Virus record (IMG/VR): IMGVR_UViG_3300032265_000829
Coordinates: 1 to 37,062 of that record
Reading direction: 5' to 3' (one strand)
Length of the DNA: 37,062 bases
DNA from: a virus
Made by a program: the position numbers and the translations under genes. Below the pieces are notes generated by a model. It did not search any database, was not told the origin of the DNA, and saw nothing but the letters and a program-made list of their open reading frames with translations. Shown one piece after another: positions 28,866-36,726 of the stretch. Within the stretch, counting starts at the first letter, position 1. The number at the start of each line of letters is the position of its first letter.

Positions 28866-29645
28866 ATGAAAATAATAATTGCAGGATATGGATTTGTAGG
28901 CAAAGCTGTTGGTGCTACTGTCAGCACTAAACACCGTGTCTTAATTGTTGATCCAAAAATAACAACAAATAAAATAACAGATTTTATAGATGCAGAAGGA
29001 ATTATTATATGTGTTCCTACTCCACCAACTAGCGACGGTCAATGTGATATTAGTATTGTAAAATCAGTAATAGAGCAAGTACCTATCTACATGCCCATAT
29101 TAATTAAATCTACAATCACTCCTGACAAACTAGATGAAATTGTTAATGAATTTCCAGACTATAGTATTTGTTACAGTCCAGAATTCCTTACAGCAAACAA
29201 TGCTGATAAAGATTTTGCCACACAAAAATTTATGATTATCGGTGGTGAGGATCCTGAATATTTTTGGAAAACTTTATTCCAAAGTGTACTTGAGCATTGT
29301 TCTTTGTATTTTGATTGTAGCATTACAGAAGCAAGTATGACCAAATATACTGTCAACAGTTTCTTAAGTACTAAAGTTTCGTTCTTTAATCAAATATACG
29401 ATATGTGCAAAGAAAATGGTGCAGACTTTGAACGTGTAAGACAAATGGTCGGACATGATCGAAGAATTGGGGCAGGGCATACACTAGTTCCAGGACCCGA
29501 TGGACAAGCAGGATGGGGAGGTGCTTGCTTTCCTAAAGACACAAAAGCATTTAGAAAATATGCCTACGGCCTAAATAAACCTATTACAGTTTTAGATTCA
29601 GCAATAGACTATAATAAAACGGTAAGAAAAGACGTTGACCTTTAA
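28866..29645 (+). CDS. UDP-glucose/GDP-mannose dehydrogenase family protein, short form
   Basis: About 259 residues from ATG 28866 (an earlier in-frame start would overlap the polymerase and is unlikely). An N-terminal NAD-binding Gly-Tyr-Gly-Phe-Val-Gly (7-12) and Cys-Val-Pro-Thr-Pro-Pro segment are followed by a Ser-Pro-Glu-Phe block and the catalytic Gly-Gly-Ala-Cys-Phe-Pro-Lys-Asp loop. These enzymes oxidise a nucleotide-sugar to the uronate. Bacterial members are about 400-450 residues; the C-terminal UDP-binding domain is missing here, and the frame ends after the catalytic region. It may be active as a short form or serve a different substrate. A promoter for the next gene overlaps its end. 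Confidence 0.85.
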   Translation: MKIIIAGYGFVGKAVGATVSTKHRVLIVDPKITTNKITDFIDAEGIIICVPTPPTSDGQCDISIVKSVIEQVPIYMPILIKSTITPDKLDEIVNEFPDYSICYSPEFLTANNADKDFATQKFMIIGGEDPEYFWKTLFQSVLEHCSLYFDCSITEASMTKYTVNSFLSTKVSFFNQIYDMCKENGADFERVRQMVGHDRRIGAGHTLVPGPDGQAGWGGACFPKDTKAFRKYAYGLNKPITVLDSAIDYNKTVRKDVDL

Positions 29646-29663
29646 CGCAAACCTAAGTATAAT
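29635..29663 (+). promoter_or_regulatory. Sigma70-like promoter for gp45-like clamp
   Basis: TTGACC at 29635-29640 overlaps the end of the dehydrogenase gene; TATAAT at 29658-29663 follows after 17 bases. TGGAG at 29673-29677 is the Shine-Dalgarno for ATG 29686. Confidence 0.75.
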
Positions 29664-29685
29664 CATAACATATGGAGAATCATAA

Positions 29686-30417
29686 ATGAAAGACTTTTTA
29701 CAAGACCTAGTAGCACATACACACAGTTTGGGCTTTTTACCTTTGGTCAAGGTAAGTGCATCTAACTCAGAAACTGGCATCGAATCTATGGCAGAAGATC
29801 GCAGTGTAATTGTTAACGCAAAAACACATACACCGGTAGAGTCGTTGGAAGGTGTGTTTGGCATGCCTAATCTAAATAAACTAGACATTCATTTGAAATG
29901 TCCAGAGTATAAAGAAAACTTTAGTATTGATATCGTTACACAAGAACGCAATGGTGAAACGATCCCAACAGGCTTACATTTTAGAAACGGTGCAGGCGAC
30001 TTTCAGAACGACTATCGTTTTATGAATAGCGATATTATTAACGAAAAACTTAAAACTGTTAAGTTTAAAGGTGCGGCTTGGGCTATTGAATTTGTTCCTA
30101 CTATGGCTAGTATTCAAAAACTTAAATTCCAAGCAACTGCACATACAGAAGAAACGACTTTCCAAGTAAGCACAGACAACAATAATCTAGTGTTTAGCTT
30201 TGGTGATGCAAGTACACACGCAGGTTCTTTTGTATTCCAAGCAGGTGTAGAAGGTAAACTACGTCAAACATGGTCATGGCCCGTTAATCAAGTTATGAGT
30301 ATTCTTAACTTAACTGGTGACAAGACTATGCGTATTAGCGATGTAGGCGCAATGAAAATTACGGTAGATAGCGGAATTGCAGAGTACGATTATATTTTAC
30401 CAGCACAATCTAAATAA
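29686..30417 (+). CDS. 45: Probable sliding clamp, gp45-like
   Basis: A 243-residue protein likely to be the DNA polymerase clamp, which also recruits late RNA polymerase in T4. The match is at the level of length (T4: 228) and pattern: a Leu-Glu-Gly-Val-Phe-Gly-Met-Pro-Asn-Leu-Asn-Lys-Leu segment near 59-71 that aligns with the first clamp repeat, and a C-terminal Val-Gly-Ala-Met-Lys-Ile-Thr-Val-Asp-Ser-Gly-Ile-Ala-Glu-Tyr block typical of PCNA-like clamps. No catalytic motif is present, as expected. It has its own promoter and lies next to the polymerase region, 23 kb from gp44. A beta-clamp-type reading is less likely. Confidence 0.75.
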   Translation: MKDFLQDLVAHTHSLGFLPLVKVSASNSETGIESMAEDRSVIVNAKTHTPVESLEGVFGMPNLNKLDIHLKCPEYKENFSIDIVTQERNGETIPTGLHFRNGAGDFQNDYRFMNSDIINEKLKTVKFKGAAWAIEFVPTMASIQKLKFQATAHTEETTFQVSTDNNNLVFSFGDASTHAGSFVFQAGVEGKLRQTWSWPVNQVMSILNLTGDKTMRISDVGAMKITVDSGIAEYDYILPAQSK

Positions 30418-30770
30418 TGAATAGTGTACAGATATTAACTGCTTGTTTGGCATTCTTTATTCTTTGTGGTACTGTATATCGCCACATAGGATTTGGCAAA
30501 ATGAAAGAATGTTATAGCATGTGGTTTACAAAGGAATATTGGACCGACTATAATACTGTAGAGTTTTTAAGTTGGACGGCAAAAGCCTGTATCATTATTC
30601 CTGGCTTAATATTTGGTATACAAATTTGGTGGTTATATTTCTTTACTCTAGCAACAAGCCTGACACTTATATGGGCTAGCGAAAAGAAATTACTGCCAAC
30701 ACTAGTAGGATTTAATACTATATGGGTATGGATTAGCTGTATGGTGTTAGCACAACATTTGATAGGATAA
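30417..30770 (+). CDS. Small multi-span membrane protein
   Basis: A 117-residue hydrophobic protein with about four membrane segments (near residues 5-25, 52-70, 72-88 and 93-112). It has several Trp and Tyr and two or three positively charged loops. No signal or enzyme motif is visible. It starts at the last base of the gp45-like stop codon (TAATG), so it is coupled to the clamp gene. Possible roles are membrane-associated replication or superinfection exclusion; nothing decides between them. Confidence 0.6.
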   Translation: MNSVQILTACLAFFILCGTVYRHIGFGKMKECYSMWFTKEYWTDYNTVEFLSWTAKACIIIPGLIFGIQIWWLYFFTLATSLTLIWASEKKLLPTLVGFNTIWVWISCMVLAQHLIG

Positions 30771-30773
30771 TAC

Positions 30774-31250
30774 ATGAGTGCCGCAAGAGAAAAGGACCAA
30801 GCTGACTTTGACTTGGAAACATTTGTAGATTTATTTGATACTGCTATCAGTTCAGATAATCCTGCTGTACAACGAGCATTAAAAAACTTGTTAATGATTG
30901 CGGCAATTGTTAATGCTGAAGATAAAGAAGCAGGTATGCGTCAAGGACCGTTAAAAAGAGTATTAGAAGATCAACGGAATATTATCCGTAGACTCGATCG
31001 TATTGAAAGTGATAGGATTTATCCACAACAACCTACACCCTATACGCCAGGCACACCAATGGGGCCGGTACCGTTAGGTCCATACATTGGATCACCACTT
31101 ACTTGGCCGACTACTGGCCCAGGCAGTCCTCCTCATACTATTTGGTGTGCTACTAATGCTAGCAGTACAGCATTTGATGACCAATTTACTAGCGATCCAG
31201 CCGCAAAGTATGCTACACTACTAGATAAACTGGAAACAAAGAATTCATGA
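30774..31250 (+). CDS. Hypothetical protein with Pro-rich tail
   Basis: A 158-residue protein. The first 85 residues are charged and helical, with Asp-Leu-Glu-Thr-Phe-Val-Asp-Leu-Phe and an Arg-Arg-Leu-Asp-Arg-Ile-Glu segment that could be a coiled coil. The middle is a Pro/Gly/Thr-rich linker (about 90-125), then a short folded end with Trp-Cys. It overlaps DpdA by four bases (ATGA), so it may assist that enzyme, for example as a recruiting subunit. There is no direct evidence for this. It was not recognised as a family. Confidence 0.55.
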   Translation: MSAAREKDQADFDLETFVDLFDTAISSDNPAVQRALKNLLMIAAIVNAEDKEAGMRQGPLKRVLEDQRNIIRRLDRIESDRIYPQQPTPYTPGTPMGPVPLGPYIGSPLTWPTTGPGSPPHTIWCATNASSTAFDDQFTSDPAAKYATLLDKLETKNS

Positions 31251-32980
31251 ATAAGAACTTAACAGCGGCGCAAAGCGATTACGCATATTTCTTGCCGGCA
31301 ACGTCGGGATTTTATAGTACGTATATTGGAAAACAACGCTACAGTAACTATGTAGATCCTGCTCGGATACCTAAGAGCTTTGGACCTATGGGTATCGAAG
31401 CAATGAACTACTTGAATCCCAATGCGGCATTTTACTTTGACCACTGCTTGTATTCAGCTGGTCATGCAAACTTGGATTTGACCAAACCCGACCCAAGCGA
31501 AGATATGTTTCGTAATAGAGATCGTACCACCAGTTGGGTGTTGGGTGATTCTGGTGGATTCCAGATTGGTAAAGGTGTATGGGAAGGTGAATGGAACGAT
31601 CCTAACGGACCTGTAGTTGCACAACGCATGGCTGAAGCAGTTGCTCGAGGAGTTGAGCTAGTTCCACAACTACATCCAACAGGACATGCTAAGACAGATA
31701 AGAATGGTAATCCCAAGTATACTAAGATCGATCATATTAAACTTTATCAGGCTAAACTAGATGCGGCACAAAAGAAGCGTGAACAAGTATTAACTTGGAT
31801 GGATGCACTTATGGATTATGGAATGGTACTTGATATTCCAGCATGGGTTGGGCGTAGTCCCGTGGGTGCTAAAAATAGTGGTATTGCTAGTTACCCGCAA
31901 GCAGTAGCGGCAACCAAGTATAATAATGAATATTTTATTAAACATCGTACAGGTTCTTGTAAATTCTTAAATGTATTACAAGGCGAAAATCACGGTCAAG
32001 CAGAAGATTGGTATCAGCAAATGAAAGATTTTTGCGATCCTACAAAATATGATCGACCATTTAATGGTTGGGCTATGGGCGGACAGAATATGTGCGACGT
32101 AGATCTTGTATTACGTAGATTAGTGGCATTGAAGTTTGATGGGCTCCTTGAAAAGGGCCATCAGGACTGGATGCACTTCCTGGGCACCTCTAAGTTAGAG
32201 TGGGCATTGTTATTAACTGACATACAACGAGCTATAAGGAAATATCATAATGAAAACTTTACCATCTCTTTTGATTGCGCCTCACCGTTCCTTGCAACAG
32301 CCAACGGTCAAATCTATGTCCAAACAGAAATTGAAGACAGAGAAAAATGGCTCTACAGAATGTTGCCGTCTCTTGATGACAAAAAGTATGCAAAAGATAC
32401 AAGACTCTTTCAAGACGTTGTAGTACAAGATAAACACTTTACCAGTTTTACTACAAGTCCGTTAATGAGCGGTGTAGAAGTTAAAGACATTTGTATTTAC
32501 GGCCCTGGTGACCTAAATAAGATAGGTAAAGAAGGCAAAACATCATGGGATAGTTTCACTTACGCAATCATGATGGGTCATAACGTTTGGTTACATTTGA
32601 ACAGCGTACAAGAAGCTAATCGCCAATACGATGCCGGCTTGTGTCCTGCTATGTTAGATGTTACTACAGCTATACCAAAGCCATTTACAGACTACTCTCC
32701 ATTACCAAATAAATTTAGAGATGTTGTAGACGCTATCTTTAGTGCGCCCGATCGAGATTCGGCAATAGCAATTATCGATTTTTATGATAAATTTTGGCAA
32801 GCTATTCCTGGTACACGAGGTGCTACAGGTAAAAAGACTGTTAATGCAAGCGGTATGTTCTCCGTTTTGTTTGACGAAGTTGGTGAAGATACTGTACAAT
32901 CAGAAGACGAAGTAGATTTTGACGAATCTGCAATTGATAAACTAGACGATTTAGAAACCAGCGCCCATGACATTACCTGA
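31247..32980 (+). CDS. dpdA: DpdA-like transglycosylase (7-deazaguanine DNA modification)
   Basis: A 577-residue member of the tRNA-guanine transglycosylase superfamily, best matching DpdA, which swaps guanine in DNA for 7-deazaguanine bases. The base-binding Asp-Ser-Gly-Gly-Phe-Gln is at 101-106, and an Ala-Met-Gly-Gly-Gln-Asn block near 276-281 fits the conserved Gly-Gly region. Candidate catalytic Asp residues are D196 (Leu-Asp-Ile-Pro-Ala-Trp) and D343 (Ser-Phe-Asp-Cys-Ala-Ser-Pro). The zinc site of tRNA TGT (CxCxxC) was not found, consistent with a non-tRNA enzyme. No preQ0 synthesis genes (folE, queD/E/C) are visible in the window, so precursor may come from the host or other phage regions. 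Overlaps its neighbours by ATGA and 14 bases. Confidence 0.85.
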   Translation: MNKNLTAAQSDYAYFLPATSGFYSTYIGKQRYSNYVDPARIPKSFGPMGIEAMNYLNPNAAFYFDHCLYSAGHANLDLTKPDPSEDMFRNRDRTTSWVLGDSGGFQIGKGVWEGEWNDPNGPVVAQRMAEAVARGVELVPQLHPTGHAKTDKNGNPKYTKIDHIKLYQAKLDAAQKKREQVLTWMDALMDYGMVLDIPAWVGRSPVGAKNSGIASYPQAVAATKYNNEYFIKHRTGSCKFLNVLQGENHGQAEDWYQQMKDFCDPTKYDRPFNGWAMGGQNMCDVDLVLRRLVALKFDGLLEKGHQDWMHFLGTSKLEWALLLTDIQRAIRKYHNENFTISFDCASPFLATANGQIYVQTEIEDREKWLYRMLPSLDDKKYAKDTRLFQDVVVQDKHFTSFTTSPLMSGVEVKDICIYGPGDLNKIGKEGKTSWDSFTYAIMMGHNVWLHLNSVQEANRQYDAGLCPAMLDVTTAIPKPFTDYSPLPNKFRDVVDAIFSAPDRDSAIAIIDFYDKFWQAIPGTRGATGKKTVNASGMFSVLFDEVGEDTVQSEDEVDFDESAIDKLDDLETSAHDIT

Positions 32981-33212
32981 TGAAAGATATCGAGCAGTAG
33001 TACAGACTCAAAAGTTTTTACTTGAGATCTTGTCTACTCCTCGAGTTCCAAAAACAATTAAAGACGGTGCAAGATATTGTTTACGCCACTATCCTAGTGA
33101 ATCCGACATGATTCGTGCGTCCGAAGATTCTCCGCATATATTCCAGCAACGTATGGAAGATGTAACTCGTATGTTTAAACTTTACGAGGAAAAGAAAAAT
33201 GAGCAAGCGTAG
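32967..33212 (+). CDS. BPSL0761-like small protein
   Basis: An 81-residue protein that opens with Pro-Asp-Glu-Arg-Tyr-Arg-Ala-Val-Val-Gln-Thr and has a Cys-Leu-Arg-His-Tyr-Pro-Ser block near residue 48-54. This layout fits the BPSL0761 family of unknown function, common in proteobacteria and phages. It overlaps the end of dpdA by 14 bases and the next gene by 14, so it is translationally coupled to both. Its function is unknown. Confidence 0.65.
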   Translation: MTLPDERYRAVVQTQKFLLEILSTPRVPKTIKDGARYCLRHYPSESDMIRASEDSPHIFQQRMEDVTRMFKLYEEKKNEQA

Positions 33213-34083
33213 TCTCGTTATTGGCATGGGCATTGGACAGTTATACAAAACTGTTCTAGAAAAACTTGGCCATGAAGTTGTTACAGTTGATCTAGATACT
33301 AGCAAAGGTGCAGATTATGATTCAGTCGACAAAGCATTGTTGGTGCACGGATTGTTCGATACTGCGCATATTTGTACCCCCAATTTTACACACTTTGAGC
33401 TTGCGGCCAAAGTTGCTCCAGTTAGTAAGATTGTGTTTATTGAAAAACCCGGAGTTGCTACCAGTGCCACATGGACCAAACTAGTTACTGAATTTAAACA
33501 GACACGCTTCATTATGGTTAAGAATAACATGTGGCGCAGTAATATCGATGAGTTAAAGAAACTAGCAGAGCAGGCTGAGACTGTAAAGATTAAATGGATA
33601 CGTAAGAACTGTATTCCCAGTCCTGGTAGTTGGTTTACTACTAAGAAACTAGCGTTTGGCGGAGTCAGCAGAGACTTGATGCCACACTTGTTAAGTTTAT
33701 ACGTTGCTATGAACCCGCAATGGCGGGCAGATAAAGTTGATGGACAAACTATGCTGGCGGCATGGAAGCTAGAGGACATAGATAGCACCGATTACGGCAC
33801 TGTTAATCATAAAGGCATATATGATGTCGATGATGTTTGCGTCATTAACTTTGGCAACAAATGGACTTGTGCGGCTAATTGGCGTAGCATGGATAAGGAA
33901 GATAGTTCTATCGAATTTACTATGCAAGATAATAGTGTAGAACGATTTGATCTAGGTTGGTGCCCAGAAGAAGCATATCATAATATGATTGTCGATGCTA
34001 TCACTAGAATGGACGACCATGAATTTTGGTTAAAACAATACGATATCGATACTTGGATACACGAAAGAATAGAAAATCTATGA
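33199..34083 (+). CDS. Gfo/Idh/MocA-type oxidoreductase
   Basis: A 294-residue NAD(P)-dependent oxidoreductase. The N-terminal Rossmann unit has Gly-Met-Gly-Ile-Gly (9-13) and a Thr-Pro-Asn-Phe-Thr-His-Phe-Glu-Leu-Ala-Ala segment; the family signature Ile-Glu-Lys-Pro-Gly (78-82) follows. The C-terminal domain shows a Gly-Gly-Val-Ser-Arg-Asp-Leu-Met-Pro-His-Leu segment like the usual dimer and substrate region. Substrate is unknown; sugar or cyclitol derivatives are typical. It is coupled by ATGA to a zinc-type dehydrogenase, so the two may act in one pathway. Confidence 0.8.
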   Translation: MSKRSLVIGMGIGQLYKTVLEKLGHEVVTVDLDTSKGADYDSVDKALLVHGLFDTAHICTPNFTHFELAAKVAPVSKIVFIEKPGVATSATWTKLVTEFKQTRFIMVKNNMWRSNIDELKKLAEQAETVKIKWIRKNCIPSPGSWFTTKKLAFGGVSRDLMPHLLSLYVAMNPQWRADKVDGQTMLAAWKLEDIDSTDYGTVNHKGIYDVDDVCVINFGNKWTCAANWRSMDKEDSSIEFTMQDNSVERFDLGWCPEEAYHNMIVDAITRMDDHEFWLKQYDIDTWIHERIENL

Positions 34084-34958
34084 CACGCTGTTTACAAACT
34101 ACTGGACAAGGCTTCTTTGAAGAAGTAGAATACACCAAACCAGAGATTGGTACCGATGAAATCGAAGTACGAGCAATCATGACAGGTGTTTGTCGTAGCG
34201 ATATTGACATGATGAATGGAGATTTTGGTCCGTTGCCTCTACACATGCAAGGGCATGAAGGACTTGGACAAGTAACTCGTATTGGCCTCGATATTAGAGG
34301 AATCGCCAAGGGCGATTATGTTGCTACTAGAGGCGAGCCAGCATATGCAGACTATTATAATGTACGTGAAAACGAATATGTATGGGTACCGGAAGCTCAT
34401 CCTCGTTACATTATTGAACCAGTAGCATGTGGTATCAATACTGTAGATGTTGCTGATGTAGATAGACAAGACAAAATACTTGTTATTGGTAGTGGATTCC
34501 TTGCATGGGTTGCTTATCACACACTAACCAAATTTAAACATTGTGAAAATGTTGACGTCATAGGATCCAGTAACATTGACTTATGGGGCGATACACTGTT
34601 GATTGGCACAACTGAAAGTTATGACGTGGTAATTGACTTGAGTGGCAAATATGCGTTAGGTATAGACATAAACCTAAATAATAATGCCTTGATTGTCGAT
34701 GCAGTTGGAAAAGCAGTGAGTCGAGAAGAAGCACAGCAACAACTTTGGAAAGCTGTTACCACTATCAAACCAAGCCCACGCAATCCAAACTTTCATCAAT
34801 GCATGAAAGATGCAGTATGGATGATTGAAAACGGTTATCTTGAGGTTGATAGTTTTTGGACACAGTGTTATAATCGTAACACTGAATGGGAACAAGCGTT
34901 TGCGGATGGTGCGGATCGTCCAAACGGATACAGTAGAGGTTATATAAAATGGGACTAG
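34080..34958 (+). CDS. Zinc-type alcohol/sugar dehydrogenase (MDR family)
   Basis: About 292 residues from ATG 34080, overlapping the previous stop (ATGA); an in-frame upstream start at 34026 is less likely. It begins like MDR dehydrogenases with a GroES-like fold: Gly-Val-Cys-Arg-Ser-Asp (zinc/proton relay) then Gly-His-Glu-Gly-Leu-Gly (about 59-64), and Asp-Tyr-Val-Ala near 86. A nucleotide-binding segment (Val-Ile-Gly-Ser-Gly-Phe-Leu-Ala) follows near 137-144. It is shorter than usual MDR (about 340), with a reduced Rossmann domain. Its substrate is unknown. It overlaps the next gene by 10 bases. Confidence 0.8.
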   Translation: MTRCLQTTGQGFFEEVEYTKPEIGTDEIEVRAIMTGVCRSDIDMMNGDFGPLPLHMQGHEGLGQVTRIGLDIRGIAKGDYVATRGEPAYADYYNVRENEYVWVPEAHPRYIIEPVACGINTVDVADVDRQDKILVIGSGFLAWVAYHTLTKFKHCENVDVIGSSNIDLWGDTLLIGTTESYDVVIDLSGKYALGIDINLNNNALIVDAVGKAVSREEAQQQLWKAVTTIKPSPRNPNFHQCMKDAVWMIENGYLEVDSFWTQCYNRNTEWEQAFADGADRPNGYSRGYIKWD

Positions 34959-35467
34959 ATACCCAACAAAGGCAAGCAGTTAAGTTTTTTACAGGCTATG
35001 AAGTCGAACATACTGTATGCTATGATATGTTTACACTATTTGTCGTAGGTGTTCAACCTATAGATCAAATACTATTACTAGCAGAAGAACACAAAGTAAA
35101 ACACATTTACTTTGGAACTAGTCAAAGTTTTCCTAATATTGGCATTAATAATGGAGATCAATGGCGTCCGTGGGAACTTATGATTAAATCATGTCTAGAT
35201 GCTGACTACTGGTGTACATTAGACTTAGATGTAGCACAGGCCGAAGGTCTACTTGAAAGCGGCCTTACCGAAAACAATAGATTTGTTCCAATGATTAGTG
35301 TAAAATTACCTTATATTAATCAATTCAATTATAACACAACTATTAAACTAGACGACCGTACTTGGGGTGCTACAAATCCTGGTGTATGGACTCATCAACT
35401 GCATGACCTAATGACTATGAAAAATTATACTCATTGGGATCAATACACACAAGATACGCCAACATGA
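34949..35467 (+). CDS. Conserved hypothetical protein between dehydrogenase and nuclease
   Basis: A 172-residue protein I do not recognise. It has a Val-Glu-His-Thr-Val-Cys-Tyr-Asp segment (residues 19-26), Ile-Tyr-Phe-Gly-Thr-Ser-Gln-Ser-Phe (53-61), an acidic Leu-Asp-Leu-Asp-Val (91-95) and a C-terminal Gly-Ala-Thr-Asn-Pro-Gly-Val-Trp block. The alternation of strands and helices suggests a compact alpha/beta domain. I recall similar proteins in phages, but cannot confirm a function. Its stop overlaps the next start (ATGA), so it is coupled to the MutH-like candidate. It could belong to the DNA modification group. Confidence 0.55.
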   Translation: MGLDTQQRQAVKFFTGYEVEHTVCYDMFTLFVVGVQPIDQILLLAEEHKVKHIYFGTSQSFPNIGINNGDQWRPWELMIKSCLDADYWCTLDLDVAQAEGLLESGLTENNRFVPMISVKLPYINQFNYNTTIKLDDRTWGATNPGVWTHQLHDLMTMKNYTHWDQYTQDTPT

Positions 35468-36051
35468 AACCTAAAATTAAAACATTAAAAATTACCGAGC
35501 AGTTGATTGGTAAAACTCTCCCACCTACATTTGGTGGAGCAAGTGGTAGAGGGTTAGAGGCTTTAATGATTTCTTTAGGAATTCCATTGCAAAATGGAGT
35601 CGGAGCAGACTGGAAACTATTTGGACTAGAAGTTAAATCTCGAGACTTAGAAGCTACTAGTCCGCAGACTATCGGAACTATACTTCCAGAAAATATGGTG
35701 GTAACCGATTGGCCAAATAGTTTGGTAGCTGAAAAATTCCAACAACAGTTTAGAGTTCATACAAGAGATAATGTAATTGTATCGGCTAAAGTATACGATT
35801 TTTCACCAAATTTTATACAAGAAAAAGTCAGCAAGGCATGGGATATTCTTAGAGATTGTGTAGAGTTAGAACTTAGAGCCCAGGCAACCGACCCAACTCA
35901 CGAATTACCATTGTATATTCCTGGCACAAGATACGGTTATTTAGAAAGGAAAGAAAACATTCGATCGTATCATTTTAGAATGTCATCTGCCGCAATGGAA
36001 GAACTAGAAGGCATGGCATTATCCACTCTTAACTCACTTTTTATATTTTAA
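35464..36051 (+). CDS. MutH-like PD-(D/E)xK endonuclease candidate
   Basis: A 195-residue protein from ATG 35464, which overlaps the upstream stop (ATGA); the in-frame start at 35434 is less likely. Residues 24-60 carry Gly-Arg-Gly-Leu-Glu-Ala-Leu, then Asp-Trp-Lys-Leu-Phe-Gly-Leu-Glu-Val-Lys. The spacing D49, E56, K58 is exactly that of the D70-E77-K79 catalytic triad of MutH, and an upstream Glu (E32) is also present. MutH/Sau3AI-type enzymes cut DNA depending on modification state. It lies 2.5 kb from dpdA. Assignment rests on the motif spacing and surrounding Gly/Leu pattern, so it is plausible but not certain. Confidence 0.55.
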   Translation: MKPKIKTLKITEQLIGKTLPPTFGGASGRGLEALMISLGIPLQNGVGADWKLFGLEVKSRDLEATSPQTIGTILPENMVVTDWPNSLVAEKFQQQFRVHTRDNVIVSAKVYDFSPNFIQEKVSKAWDILRDCVELELRAQATDPTHELPLYIPGTRYGYLERKENIRSYHFRMSSAAMEELEGMALSTLNSLFIF

Positions 36052-36053
36052 TT

Positions 36054-36449
36054 ATGATTATTAGACAAGACATTAGACCACTTAAAATGATCTGGGTTAC
36101 ATTCCAGAAAGAAGGCATTCATTGCTATCCAGCAGCCGCAACAGATCCTAACCTAGCAACAGGAGATTATTATGATGTATCGTTTCTTAGCACTCCTCAC
36201 CGCCATATCTTTCACTTTAGGGTTTGGCTTGGTGTTACCCACAATGACCGAGATGTGGAGTTTATTCAATTCAAGCGATGGCTTGAAAAATTGTATTCTA
36301 GCAACGAAGGTGTATTGTCGCTAGATTATAAAAGTTGCGAGATGATGAGCGATGATTTATATGCTCAAATCTCACAAAAGTATCCAGATCGTGAGGTTTG
36401 GATTGAGGTCTCCGAAGACGGAGAAAATGGTTCATTTATTAAGTATTAA
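36054..36449 (+). CDS. Conserved hypothetical phage protein
   Basis: A 131-residue protein. Its N-terminal Arg-Pro-Leu-Lys-Met-Ile-Trp-Val-Thr-Phe-Gln-Lys-Glu and Pro-His-Arg-His-Ile-Phe-His-Phe, then Phe-Ile-Gln-Phe-Lys-Arg-Trp-Leu and the C-terminal Val-Ser-Glu-Asp-Gly-Glu-Asn-Gly, look like a compact family widespread in T4-like phages that I recall but cannot name. A His-x-His pattern (His-Arg-His) near 49-51 could bind metal. It follows the nuclease candidate by 2 bases. Function is unknown. Confidence 0.6.
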   Translation: MIIRQDIRPLKMIWVTFQKEGIHCYPAAATDPNLATGDYYDVSFLSTPHRHIFHFRVWLGVTHNDRDVEFIQFKRWLEKLYSSNEGVLSLDYKSCEMMSDDLYAQISQKYPDREVWIEVSEDGENGSFIKY

Positions 36450-36465
36450 AACAAGGAAAGCTATT

Positions 36466-36726
36466 ATGGCTAAGAATTACAAAGATTTTGCGTATTTTGA
36501 AAATCGTCCGGACATTGTTAAGATTTTTGACGACTTAGAAGCGTATTTGGATTGGTGTCGTCTAGAGATGGCTCCGTACAACGAAGCAGATCTTTATAAC
36601 AGAGAAAGTTGGGCGTGGAGAAACTTTGAAAAGAGTAAGCGACCAAAAAAAGCATTTACAGGCGAACGTAAACCATATCTAGGTAACAAGCCAAGGTTCA
36701 ACAATAATGAACGTTTTTCTAATTGA
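36466..36726 (+). CDS. Small hypothetical protein with basic tail
   Basis: An 86-residue protein from ATG 36466, chosen because of the AAGGAAAG Shine-Dalgarno at 36453-36460; in-frame starts further upstream would overlap the previous gene. It has an aromatic/acidic first half (Trp-Cys-Arg-Leu-Glu-Met, Trp-Ala-Trp-Arg-Asn-Phe) and a Lys/Arg/Asn-rich tail that could touch nucleic acid. It was not recognised. It overlaps the start of the next gene by 20 bases. Confidence 0.6.
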   Translation: MAKNYKDFAYFENRPDIVKIFDDLEAYLDWCRLEMAPYNEADLYNRESWAWRNFEKSKRPKKAFTGERKPYLGNKPRFNNNERFSN

